64,000 bases of DNA from Caulobacter sp. Root655 (GTDB taxonomy: Bacteria; Pseudomonadota; Alphaproteobacteria; Caulobacterales; Caulobacteraceae): the NCBI RefSeq assembly GCF_001427665.1, contig NZ_LMHC01000006.1, forward strand, positions 98,928 to 162,927, read 5' to 3'. Below the pieces are notes generated by a model. It made no database searches and had not been told where the DNA came from. It was given only the letters and a program-made list of their open reading frames with translations. Positions within the stretch are counted from its first letter, which is position 1. The number at the start of each line of letters is the position of its first letter. Positions 16,832-25,113 of this stretch are shown here, one piece after another. Position numbers and translations under genes: made by a program.

Positions 16832-18655
16832 CTAGTTGGCGGGCGTCAGGTAGAGCGCGCGGATCGCGAACAGTTCCTGGCCGGCGGTCTGGGGCCGGAT
16901 GGCGACGGTGTAGCGGCCGGGCTTGTCGAAGTGCAGGATCCCGACCGGCTGGAACGCCAGGAACACCGGCTTGCGCCGTTCGATCTTGCCGGTCTCGACC
17001 ACGCCGAAGGCGCGCTTCTGGTCGTTCATCTCGACCACGCCCTCGCGGCCGGCCTGGGCGGCGGTCGCCGAGTACTGCAGGTCGATGTGGTAGTCGCCGG
17101 GGCGCTCCACCTGCACGGTCCAGGCGATCGACTTGGCCGGATCGTCCAACCCGACCACGGTGTAGTATTTCCGCGTGTCGTCGACCGACAACTGGGTCTT
17201 CACCGCCTCAAGCCCGACGCCTTCGCTCAGGACGGCGTCGGCGACGTCGAGCGGCTGGCGGCCATAGACGGGCGACAGGACCGCGCCCTGGTCGCGTCGC
17301 GCGGCGACCGGCTCGCGGGTGTCGACGGCGATCACCAGGTCGTCGCTAGGCGTGGCGTCCTTGGGCAGGGTGATCGCCAGGCCGTCGCCCTGCTTGAAAG
17401 GCAGGGCCGCGCCACCGGCCAGCAGCGTCACCTTGGTGACCGCTTCGGTCAGGCCCGGAACGCGGATCACGCCGTCGGCCGGACGATCCAGGACGTGCAG
17501 GTAGAGGCGCTTGCCGCGCTGGGTGGCCACGCCCCACGGCGTCTGCGGCAGCGGCGAGCGCGTCGTGCCGTAGATGCTCTCGCCATTGACCTTCAGCCAG
17601 TCGCCGACCTTGAGCAGGCGAGACTGCGCGCCCTCGGGGAAGCGGCCCCGGCCGTCGGGACCCATGTTGAGCATGAAGTTGCCGCCGCGGCTGGCCGAGG
17701 TGGCCAGCAGCTCGATCAGGGTGTCCGTCGACTTGAAGTCGTTGTCGAAGGCCGAATAGCCCCAACTGCGGTTGTGGGTGAACACCGACTCCCAATCGCC
17801 GCCATGCACCAGGCTGGCCGGGGGGACCTCGGAATCGGACGGCGAGCTGTAGTCGCCCAGGCCGTTGCCGATCCGGCTGTTGAGCAGGCAGTCGGGCTGC
17901 AGCTTCTTGACCAGCTCACGCAGGCGCTTGGAATATTCGGGCGCCATGGGTCCTGGCGTGTCGAACCAGATTTCGCGCAAGGGTCCGTAGTTGGTCAGCA
18001 ACTCGGTGACCTGCGGGACGACCTTGGTGTTGAAGTAGGAGTCGAAGTCGGTCTTCTTGGGGTCGAATTCCCAGTCGTTGCCGCCACCGTTCGGCTCGGT
18101 CCAGTCCTGGTATTGCGAGTAGTAGAAGCCCAGGCCGACGCCCTCGGCCTTGGCGGCCTCGGCCAGTTCCTTGAGCGGGTCACGGCCGAAGCGCGTGCCA
18201 TCGACGATGTTGTGCTTCGACGCCGCCGACTTGAACATCGCGAAGCCGTCATGGTGCTTGGCGGTGATCACCACATAGCGAAAGCCCGCGGCCTTGATCG
18301 TGCGGATCCAGGCCTTGGCGTCGAAATCGACCGGGTTGAACTCCTCGGCCAGGGCCAGGTATTCGGCGCTGGGGGTCTTGCTGCGCTGCATCAGCCATTC
18401 GGACGCGCCGTAGAACCGCTTGCCGCGGATCACGCCGCCGGCCTGGGCGTAGATCCCCCAGTGGATGAACATCGCGTAGCGGTCGTTGTTGAAGCGCGCC
18501 AGCGCCTGGGTCGTCGCCGCATCGTGCTGGACGGGCTCATAGACCTGGGCCTTGAAACGCGTCTGCTCCGGAGGCGCGCCGACCGCGTCCTGCGCCTGCA
18601 CGGAGGTGCTCGTCATCAAAGCCAGAACCAGCGCGCTGACCGTCAATCGTATCAT
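16832..18655 (-). CDS. Secreted alpha-L-fucosidase (GH29), second copy
   Basis: Second L-fucose-releasing enzyme, 607 residues. The signal peptide is residues 1-21 (STSVQA-Q). The barrel has NDRYAMFIHWGIYAQAGG, KHHDGFAMF at 133-141 and the nucleophile Asp232 in EIWFDTPG. It is clearly diverged from the first fucosidase, so it is not a recent duplication and may cut another linkage. GGGAGG lies six bases before the ATG. A fucose-regulon operator sits just upstream, and a strong terminator follows. Confidence 0.93.
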   Translation of the reverse strand: MIRLTVSALVLALMTSTSVQAQDAVGAPPEQTRFKAQVYEPVQHDAATTQALARFNNDRYAMFIHWGIYAQAGGVIRGKRFYGASEWLMQRSKTPSAEYLALAEEFNPVDFDAKAWIRTIKAAGFRYVVITAKHHDGFAMFKSAASKHNIVDGTRFGRDPLKELAEAAKAEGVGLGFYYSQYQDWTEPNGGGNDWEFDPKKTDFDSYFNTKVVPQVTELLTNYGPLREIWFDTPGPMAPEYSKRLRELVKKLQPDCLLNSRIGNGLGDYSSPSDSEVPPASLVHGGDWESVFTHNRSWGYSAFDNDFKSTDTLIELLATSASRGGNFMLNMGPDGRGRFPEGAQSRLLKVGDWLKVNGESIYGTTRSPLPQTPWGVATQRGKRLYLHVLDRPADGVIRVPGLTEAVTKVTLLAGGAALPFKQGDGLAITLPKDATPSDDLVIAVDTREPVAARRDQGAVLSPVYGRQPLDVADAVLSEGVGLEAVKTQLSVDDTRKYYTVVGLDDPAKSIAWTVQVERPGDYHIDLQYSATAAQAGREGVVEMNDQKRAFGVVETGKIERRKPVFLAFQPVGILHFDKPGRYTVAIRPQTAGQELFAIRALYLTPAN

Positions 18656-18680
18656 CTAGGACCTCCCCTATGAGCCATTC

Positions 18681-18714
18681 GTTTCATATGTGGCATGGCA
18701 TTTCTTATGTGAAA
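18681..18714. promoter_or_regulatory. Fucose-regulon operator at second fucosidase promoter
   Basis: On the minus strand, TTCACATAAGAAATGC (18698-18713) differs from the fucP/lldD site at one position. With the left half TTTCATATG it forms a wide inverted repeat TTTCATA...TATGTGAAA. It begins 26 bases upstream of the ATG. Confidence 0.6.
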
Positions 18715-18875
18715 GTCATTGCGCAAATCTCGGCGACGGTCAATCCCGAGTTATCGAGGGGCGCGTGATAGGGAATTGATGGCTTTCGCAGGCCGTCTCG
18801 GCATGGCCGAGGGACGCCCAGCGCGGGGGCGCTGGGGCGGGAAAGCCGTGTCGAACAGCAGGCGGGTGGCGCGGC

Positions 18876-21800
18876 TCAGCCGGCCTTTGGCTTGAAGCGG
18901 AAGGCCCCGCGGCCGGGTGGGACGGCATAGACCGCGCAGCCCGCTTCCTTGCGCAGGAACCGCGCGCCGGCCGGGGCGCGGGGCAGCCGCTCGCCGCCGT
19001 TCGGCAGCCAGGCCTCGGCCACGCAGGCCCCGGGGATGGCCACCTCCAGCACGGCCAGCCCGTCCGGCTCGCGCCGCCAGTGCGAAGCGGCCAGGCCGCG
19101 CGGCGTCAGGATCGTCGCCCCCGCTCGGTCCAGCCCGGTCGGCAGGATGGGCCGCGCCTGGAGGCGGGCATAGCCCGGCGCGGTCGGTCGCAGCCCGGCC
19201 AGGCCCTCGTAGAACCAGCTGCTGATCGACGCGAAATAGTGGTGGTTCCACGACCGCGCGCCCAGGCCCCAGCCCTCGGGCATGCTGCGGATGTCGTTCT
19301 TCAGCCAGAAGCCCCAGCTGGGTTCGTCGGTGCGAGTCGCCACCCGGTAGGCGACGTCGCCATGGCCATGGTCGCCGAGCAACCGGGGCAGGTAGCGCAG
19401 GGCGTAGACCCCGACGTCCAGGCGGTAATTCTTGGCGACCAGATCGGCCGCCAGGCCGTCGACCACCGCCTGGGCCTGGCCGTCGGGGACCAGGCCCAGG
19501 GCGACAGGCAGGACGTTCATGGTCTGGGCGTAGACCGCCGGCTTGCCGCCGGTCGCCGGGGCCAGGTAGCGCCGCCCGGCGGCGTCCCAGTAACGGCGGT
19601 TGTAGGCCTCGCGCACCTGGGCGGCGAGCGCGGCGTAGCGCGCCGCCTCCTCGGCCTGGCCCAGTTGGCGAGCGCTGGCGGCCGCGCCGGTCAGCATGTG
19701 GAAGAAGAACGCGGTCGAGGTGGCGTCGACCGGCCCGGTCGGCCCGGCGGCGGCGTATTCGCCCAGGCCCCGGTCGTAGCGGAAGTCCGGCCCCTTGATG
19801 AAGGTCGCGGTGTAGTCGGCCAGGCGGCGGCGCATGGCCTGGGTGCGGGCCTCGATCCGCCGGTCGCCGAACCGCAGGGCCATCTCCTCGGGCAGGATGA
19901 AGGCGGCGACGTCCCAGGCCGGGGTCGGGCCCCAGATATAGTTCCAGCCCGGGCTGTTTTCGTAGCCGTAGAACGGCGTCGTGGGTACGATCTCGGGCAA
20001 CTCGCCGCTGGGGGCCTGGGCGTCGCCGAAGTCGTCCAGCCACTTGGTCCAGGTGCGAGCGACGTCGAAATTGACCGCAGCGGCGGCCGAGGAGGCCTGG
20101 GCGTCGCCGGTCCAGCCGTTCTTCTCCAGGGTCGGGGTGTCGGTCTGGGCGGCGTGCAGGTTGTTGAGCAAGCCCTGACGCGCCGCGTCGTGGATCTGAT
20201 TGAGCAGGGCGTCTCCGCAGTCGAACGTCCCGATCGAGGCGACCGCCGAATGCACCTCGACAGCGGTCACCGTGTCGGGCGCCGGCGGGCCGGCCAGGCC
20301 GGTGACCTGGACATAGCGGAAGCCGCCATAGCCGAAGGCCGGCCGCCAGGTCTCGGGACCGGTTCCGGCCAGGGTGTAGCGGAAGGTCAGCAGCTGGGCG
20401 TCGATCAGGCCGCTGGCGACCTGGATCGTCCCGTCCTTGCGCGGCTTCTCGGCCAGGACCAGCGAGATCGTCCGCCCGGCCGGGCCGGCGGCGGCCAGCA
20501 CCGGCTGGCCGGTGATGATCCGGCCGAAATCGAACACCCAGACGCCAGGCGAAACCTCCCGGGTCGCCACCGGCCTGTGGGTGGCCACACCCGTGACGGG
20601 TTCATGGATCGCCGCGACCAGGCGGCCGGCTGGAGCCTTGGCGACCCGCGCCGGCTCCCAGGCCGCGTCGTCGAAGGCGGCCGTGCGCCAGCCGCGCGGC
20701 TCCAGCCGCGCGTCGTGGCGTTCCCCAGCATAGATCGAGTCGAACAGGGTCGGGCCGTCGGCGCTCTTCCACGAGGGATTGGTGACCAGCACCTGGACCT
20801 CGCCATCGGCGCGGACGATCTCCAGCCGGGCCCGCATCGCCGGCTCGGCCGTCCAGGGCGCCTTGTGGAAGTACCATTCGTTGGGTTCGGTCACGCCGTA
20901 CCAACCGCGTCCCAGTTCGGCGGCCAGGACGTTGCGCCCCTCGCCGATCAGGGCCGTGACGTCGTGGGCCGCGTAGAGCACCCGCTTGTCATAGGCCGTC
21001 CAGCCGGTGGCCAGCGGCCCCGCGCCGATCGCCCGGCCGTTCAGGCTGAAATCGGCCCAGCCGCCGGCCGCGACATAGAGCCGGGCCCGCGCCACCAGTC
21101 CCGCGACCTCGAACCCACGCCGCAGCAGCGGCGCGGGATGAGCCAGGGGCAGCATGATGTCCTTGCCAGGCACCCCGGCGGCGATGGTCAGGCCGTCGGG
21201 CCCGGGGTCGCCGCCGGTGAAGGGATTGTCGCCGCCCTCGAACCGGGTCTCGAAGCCCGGGCGGTCGGGGGCGGTCAGGCCGACGCCATGGATCACCGCC
21301 GCGCCGGCCTCCGGCGCCAGGAAGCCGAACGTGCCCTCGGCCTGGGTCGCGTCGTCCAGGGTGTCGATGACGACGCCGTCGAGGCTGACGCTCAGCGTCG
21401 CGCCCTTGGCGGTGATCGCCAGTCGCCGGCGCTGGCCGGCCAGGGTCGCGAAGGCGGCCGGCAGCGGCGTGGTCTTCAGCTTGCGCAGCTTGACCTGCGG
21501 GCTGGCCCCGCCCGGATACTGCCGGACCTGGACCATCAGCGACGGCGCGCCCTCGACCTCGCCGATCCGCAGGACATAGGCCTCGCCATAGGTCTTGCCC
21601 TCGGGCCGGGCCCGCAGCAGCACGTCGAAGAACCGGCCCTTCAGGGTGAAGTCGACGGTCAGGACCTGGTCGGCCCAGCCGCGCGGCGGGGCCAGATTGC
21701 GACCGATCCAGGCCGCCTCGCCCCAGTCGGCGGGATCGAGCAGGCCCATCTCGAAGGCGGCGGGCGCGCTCCAGGCCCCTGCCCGGTCGGCGGTGTCCCA

Positions 21801-22163
21801 CAGCCGGACCCGCCAGGCGCGACGCTGGCGCGAGGCCAGGGGCGGACCGGCATAGACCGCCTCGACCGCGTCGGCGCTGGCCACCTTGCCGCTGTCCCAG
21901 ACCGGCCGGCCAGCCGCGAGCTCGGCCTCCGACCCGGCGACCTGCACCTGATAGGCGCTCTGGCCGACCGCCGGCGGACGCCACATCAGCCGGGGCCTGG
22001 GCTCGTCCAGACCGATCGGGCTGGGCGCGTATTCCACACGCGGATCGACGGGGGCTCCCGTCGCGCCGCCGCCGGTTTCCAGCGCCGAGGCCCCGCCCGC
22101 CGTCAACCAGCCGGCCAGCGCCGCGCCGCCGCCGAGCGCATCGCGCCGCGTCGCCTTGACCAT
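18876..22163 (-). CDS. Exported alpha-L-rhamnosidase (GH78)
   Basis: Inverting glycosidase that removes terminal L-rhamnose. The protein has 1095 residues with the multidomain GH78 layout: an N-terminal Fn3-like part (PSPIGLDEPRPRLMWRP), an inserted jelly-roll region (about 190-310), the rhamnosidase N domain (GWTAYDKRVLYAAHDVT, GRGWYG) and the six-hairpin catalytic domain from about 650, with DTPTLEKNGWTGDAQ and SWGFWLKNDI. The N-terminus ATRRDALGGGAALAGWL looks like a twin-arginine signal, so export may be folded via Tat. It follows a small secreted protein by 25 bases and probably shares its TetR-controlled promoter. Confidence 0.92.
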   Translation of the reverse strand: MVKATRRDALGGGAALAGWLTAGGASALETGGGATGAPVDPRVEYAPSPIGLDEPRPRLMWRPPAVGQSAYQVQVAGSEAELAAGRPVWDSGKVASADAVEAVYAGPPLASRQRRAWRVRLWDTADRAGAWSAPAAFEMGLLDPADWGEAAWIGRNLAPPRGWADQVLTVDFTLKGRFFDVLLRARPEGKTYGEAYVLRIGEVEGAPSLMVQVRQYPGGASPQVKLRKLKTTPLPAAFATLAGQRRRLAITAKGATLSVSLDGVVIDTLDDATQAEGTFGFLAPEAGAAVIHGVGLTAPDRPGFETRFEGGDNPFTGGDPGPDGLTIAAGVPGKDIMLPLAHPAPLLRRGFEVAGLVARARLYVAAGGWADFSLNGRAIGAGPLATGWTAYDKRVLYAAHDVTALIGEGRNVLAAELGRGWYGVTEPNEWYFHKAPWTAEPAMRARLEIVRADGEVQVLVTNPSWKSADGPTLFDSIYAGERHDARLEPRGWRTAAFDDAAWEPARVAKAPAGRLVAAIHEPVTGVATHRPVATREVSPGVWVFDFGRIITGQPVLAAAGPAGRTISLVLAEKPRKDGTIQVASGLIDAQLLTFRYTLAGTGPETWRPAFGYGGFRYVQVTGLAGPPAPDTVTAVEVHSAVASIGTFDCGDALLNQIHDAARQGLLNNLHAAQTDTPTLEKNGWTGDAQASSAAAAVNFDVARTWTKWLDDFGDAQAPSGELPEIVPTTPFYGYENSPGWNYIWGPTPAWDVAAFILPEEMALRFGDRRIEARTQAMRRRLADYTATFIKGPDFRYDRGLGEYAAAGPTGPVDATSTAFFFHMLTGAAASARQLGQAEEAARYAALAAQVREAYNRRYWDAAGRRYLAPATGGKPAVYAQTMNVLPVALGLVPDGQAQAVVDGLAADLVAKNYRLDVGVYALRYLPRLLGDHGHGDVAYRVATRTDEPSWGFWLKNDIRSMPEGWGLGARSWNHHYFASISSWFYEGLAGLRPTAPGYARLQARPILPTGLDRAGATILTPRGLAASHWRREPDGLAVLEVAIPGACVAEAWLPNGGERLPRAPAGARFLRKEAGCAVYAVPPGRGAFRFKPKAG

Positions 22164-22188
22164 CGGTCGTCTCCGAAGGTGGGCGCGA

Positions 22189-22599
22189 TCAGTGCGCGCC
22201 GGGCGCCGTACCCGTCGCCGATGCGCCCGGCATGGAGCCAGCAGGGCCGGCGGCCGGCGCGGGCACCTTGGCCAGGGCCTCGCCCAGGGCCTTCAGCGCT
22301 TCCTCGTCGAGATTGGCCTGCGGGAAGCCGGCCAGTTCGCGCGGGCTCAGCCCCTTGATCAGCTCGGCCGTGGCCGCCTGCTCCTCGGGCGGCGCCTCGG
22401 GCTGGCCGGCGGCCTCGCCGCGCTTGCGGAAGAACTCGCTGAGCACCGCCCGGGCGGCCGGGTCGGCGAAGATGTCGGCCATCTTGGTGTCGACCGAATA
22501 GTGGGGCGTGGCCGGGGCCGCCTGCCGCGCCTGGGCCATGCCGCCCGCCGACAGGATCGCCACCGACGCCATCAGGGCGATCGTCAATTTCCTCGACAT
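22189..22599 (-). CDS. Small secreted protein, possible accessory domain of polysaccharide enzymes
   Basis: Function not known. It has 136 residues: a signal peptide (MSRKLTIALMASVAILSAGG...AQA), a short conserved-looking core YSVDTKMADIFADPAARAVLSEFF then GLSPRELAGFPQANLDEEALKALGEALAKV, and a Pro/Ala/Gly tail. I recall similar cores at the ends of sphingomonad and caulobacterial esterases and glycosidases, so this may be a stand-alone version; that is from memory and needs a profile search. The start at 22599 was chosen because the signal peptide begins there. It precedes the rhamnosidase gene and has a TetR-type operator 65 bases upstream. Confidence 0.65.
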   Translation of the reverse strand: MSRKLTIALMASVAILSAGGMAQARQAAPATPHYSVDTKMADIFADPAARAVLSEFFRKRGEAAGQPEAPPEEQAATAELIKGLSPRELAGFPQANLDEEALKALGEALAKVPAPAAGPAGSMPGASATGTAPGAH

Positions 22600-22663
22600 G
22601 TCGAACCTTCCATTCAAAGCCAAAAAGAGCGTTTCCAGCGAAGGACGAGCGCCTTCGTTCTTC

Positions 22664-22687
22664 GTTACGTTATGCAACCGTATAACC
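22664..22687. promoter_or_regulatory. TetR-type operator, copy 1
   Basis: GTTACGTTATGCA followed by ACCGTATAAC, containing a GTTAT...ATAAC inverted repeat with an 8-base centre. The reverse strand of 23425-23448 has the same GTTACGTTATGCA. It lies between the TetR gene end and the small secreted protein/rhamnosidase operon. Confidence 0.65.
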
Positions 22688-22701
22688 AAAGTCGAGCCTC
22701 A

Positions 22702-23313
22702 TCAGCGCACCATGATCGCCACCAGCGCGTCGGCATGGGCCTCGATCACCGCGGGGTCCGAAGGGTCCACGCCCCACACCCGCCGGACCTCCGGCGCCAG
22801 GGTGTAGAACAGCTGGGCCGCGCCGACGAAGATGTAGACCGAGGCCGGGACCGAGACCTTGGGCAGGATCCCCTCCTTCTGGCACAGCAGCACGAAGGCC
22901 TCGGCCGCCTGGCGGGTGTGAACGATGAACTCGTCGGCCGCCCAGCGGAAACGCTCGCTGTCGCGCACGCTTTCCTGGACCATCAGCCGGGCGTGCTCGG
23001 GGTGCCGCGCCGAATAGAGCACCACCGCCCGGATCACCGCCTTGGCGAAGTCGCGGTACGAGCCGTAGGCCGGATCGTCCGGAGCCGGCAGCTGCAACTC
23101 CTCGGCCTGACGCTTGAACAGGAACGACACCGCCGCCCGCCACAGGGCGTCCTTGCTGTCGAAATGGTACTTGATCAGCGCGTGGTGCACGCCCGCGTGG
23201 GCGGCGATCTCGCGCGTCGATGCGCCCTCGAAGCCCTGTTCGGAAAAGATCTCCAAGGCCGACTGGAGAATGCTGGCCTGGGTGGCCGCCTTCTGGCGCG
23301 CGCGAATGTTCAA
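22702..23313 (-). CDS. TetR-family transcriptional regulator
   Basis: Ligand-responsive repressor of about 203 residues. The N-terminal helix-turn-helix spans roughly residues 10-55 (ASILQSALEIFSEQGFEGASTREIAAHAGVHHALIKYHFDSKDALW), followed by an all-helical ligand domain. No ATG is available. I prefer the TTG at 23313, which has AGGGA seven bases upstream, over a TTG at 23343 with no visible ribosome site. Three similar palindromes at 22664, 23425 and 29595 flank it and nearby operons, so it probably represses itself and them. The ligand domain gives no substrate hint by eye. Confidence 0.85.
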   Translation of the reverse strand: MNIRARQKAATQASILQSALEIFSEQGFEGASTREIAAHAGVHHALIKYHFDSKDALWRAAVSFLFKRQAEELQLPAPDDPAYGSYRDFAKAVIRAVVLYSARHPEHARLMVQESVRDSERFRWAADEFIVHTRQAAEAFVLLCQKEGILPKVSVPASVYIFVGAAQLFYTLAPEVRRVWGVDPSDPAVIEAHADALVAIMVR

Positions 23314-23424
23314 GACGGGATCCCTGGGTCGTGGGCGCCGCAACCCGCGACGCGCGGTGAGACTAACAAGAGACTCGGCGGAAATGAAATTGGTTCACCA
23401 AGCGGTGAATCAGGCTCGACATTT

Positions 23425-23448
23425 CATTATACAGATGCATAACGTAAC
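23425..23448. promoter_or_regulatory. TetR-type operator, copy 2, in divergent tetR/esterase promoter
   Basis: The minus strand reads GTTACGTTATGCA then TCTGTATAATG, identical to copy 1 over the first 13 bases. It is placed to control both the regulator and the esterase-receptor operon. Confidence 0.65.
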
Positions 23449-23490
23449 ACAGTCGATACGGACCGCACAGAGTCCGAGGGGAAACGCGAG

Positions 23491-25095
23491 ATGCGCGATC
23501 TGAAGCGAAAGCCGTTGGCGCGCGTGTCCTACGCGCCGCTCCTCGCCGTGGCCCTGAGCCTGGCCGCTTGCGGCGCCCAGAGCCAGACCCCGCCGCCCAA
23601 CACGCCCCTGGTTCCTGTCGAAGCCCGGATCGCCGACGGCGCCCTGCGCGGCTACACGGCCTCGGGCGTCAACACCTTCAAGGGCGTGCCCTACGCCCAG
23701 CCGCCGGTCGGAGCCCTGCGCTGGCGTCCGCCGCAGGCCGCCCAGGCCTGGACCGGCGTGCGCGACGCCCAGGCCTTCGGTTCGGACTGCATGCAGAACC
23801 GCGCCGGCTGGGACGATAGCCAGTCCACCCTGCCGGTCAGCGAGGATTGCCTGACCCTGAACGTCTGGTCGCCCGACAACGCGGCAAAAGCGCCGGTCAT
23901 GGTCTGGATCCATGGCGGCGGCTTCGTGATGGGCTCGGGCAGCCAACCGGTGTTCGACGGCGCGGCCCTGGCCCGTCGCGGTGTGGTGGTGGTGACCTTC
24001 AACTACCGCCTGGGCCGTTTCGGCTTCTTCGCCCACCCGGCCCTGACCGCCGAGCATCCCAACGAGCCCAAGGCCGACTACGGCCTGATGGACCAGGTCG
24101 CGGCCCTGGCCTGGGTGAAGGCCAACATCGCCGCGTTCGGCGGCGATCCGGGCAAGGTGACGATCTTCGGCCAGTCGGCCGGCGGCGGCTCGGTCAACCA
24201 GCTGATGCTGATCCCCACGGCGCGCGGCCTGTTCAGGCAGGCCATCGCCCAGTCGGGCGGCGGCCGCGACCTGTGGCCTCTGCTGTCGTCGGACCGCCCC
24301 GGCAAGGTCTCCGCCGAGTCGACCGGGACCGCCTTCGCCGCCAAGGCCGGGGTGAAGACCCAGGACGCCGAAGCCTTGCGCGCCCTGCCCGCCGCCAAGG
24401 TGCTGGGCAAGCTGGACCTGCTGAACCAGGAGGAGGCCACCTATTCCGGCCCGGTGATCGACGGCAAGCTGGTCACCAGCTCGGCCGCCGAAGGCTTCGC
24501 GGCCGGCCACCAGGCCAAGGTCCCGCTCCTGATCGGGGCGGGCAGCGACGAAATGGGCATCATCCCCGGTTTCCTGAAGGGCATGTTCGCCGGCAAGATC
24601 GTCGCCCAGCTGGGGATCCCCGAGGACAAGCTGCTGGGCGTCTACGGCTCCAAATCGGCGCTGAACGCCGACCTGCCCAGCGACGCCTCGTTCGTCGAGC
24701 CCGCCCGCGCCCTGGCCGGACTGGCGGCCAAGTCCGGCCAACCCGTGTGGCTGTACAGCTTCGGCTATGTCGCCGAGGGCAAGCGCAAGGACTGGAAGGG
24801 CGCGCCGCACAGCAGCGACCTGGCCTATGTCTTCGACACCCTGTCGACGCTGAAGGACAAGACCTCGCCGGCCGACCAGACCATGGCCACGCGCTGGGCC
24901 GACACCTGGGTCGCCTTCGCCAGGACCGGCGCGCCCGACACCGCCGCCCTGCCCGGCTGGCCCCGCTACGACGCGGCGACCGACCTGCGCATGGCCGTGA
25001 CCAACGACGGCGCGGCGCCGGGCGCCTCGCCCGACCGCATCCGCGCCCTGGCGACGCTGCGCGACGCCCAGGCCGCCGCCACCAATCAACCATAA
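23491..25095 (+). CDS. Type-B carboxylesterase, lipoprotein
   Basis: Serine esterase of the alpha/beta-hydrolase fold, 534 residues. A signal with lipobox LAAC places the mature N-terminal lipidated Cys at residue 27, so it is membrane anchored, facing the periplasm or exterior. Family marks are GVNTFKGVPYAQPPVGALRW, EDCLTLNVW, the oxyanion segment WIHGGGFVMGSG, nucleophile Ser229 in GQSAGGGS, an acidic residue in GSDEMG and His in GAPHSSDL. It is followed 18 bases later by a TonB receptor, so it probably removes ester groups from the receptor's cargo. The exact ester is unknown. Confidence 0.88.
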   Translation: MRDLKRKPLARVSYAPLLAVALSLAACGAQSQTPPPNTPLVPVEARIADGALRGYTASGVNTFKGVPYAQPPVGALRWRPPQAAQAWTGVRDAQAFGSDCMQNRAGWDDSQSTLPVSEDCLTLNVWSPDNAAKAPVMVWIHGGGFVMGSGSQPVFDGAALARRGVVVVTFNYRLGRFGFFAHPALTAEHPNEPKADYGLMDQVAALAWVKANIAAFGGDPGKVTIFGQSAGGGSVNQLMLIPTARGLFRQAIAQSGGGRDLWPLLSSDRPGKVSAESTGTAFAAKAGVKTQDAEALRALPAAKVLGKLDLLNQEEATYSGPVIDGKLVTSSAAEGFAAGHQAKVPLLIGAGSDEMGIIPGFLKGMFAGKIVAQLGIPEDKLLGVYGSKSALNADLPSDASFVEPARALAGLAAKSGQPVWLYSFGYVAEGKRKDWKGAPHSSDLAYVFDTLSTLKDKTSPADQTMATRWADTWVAFARTGAPDTAALPGWPRYDAATDLRMAVTNDGAAPGASPDRIRALATLRDAQAAATNQP

Positions 25096-25113
25096 AAAAC
25101 GGAGGGGACGAAA

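Noticed and set aside
19080..22358. 1092-residue open frame antisense to the rhamnosidase gene
   Set aside because: Its translation is Arg/Gly/Gln-rich with no domain, and it mirrors the codon bias of the GH78 gene on the other strand. High-GC codon use produces such shadows throughout this window.
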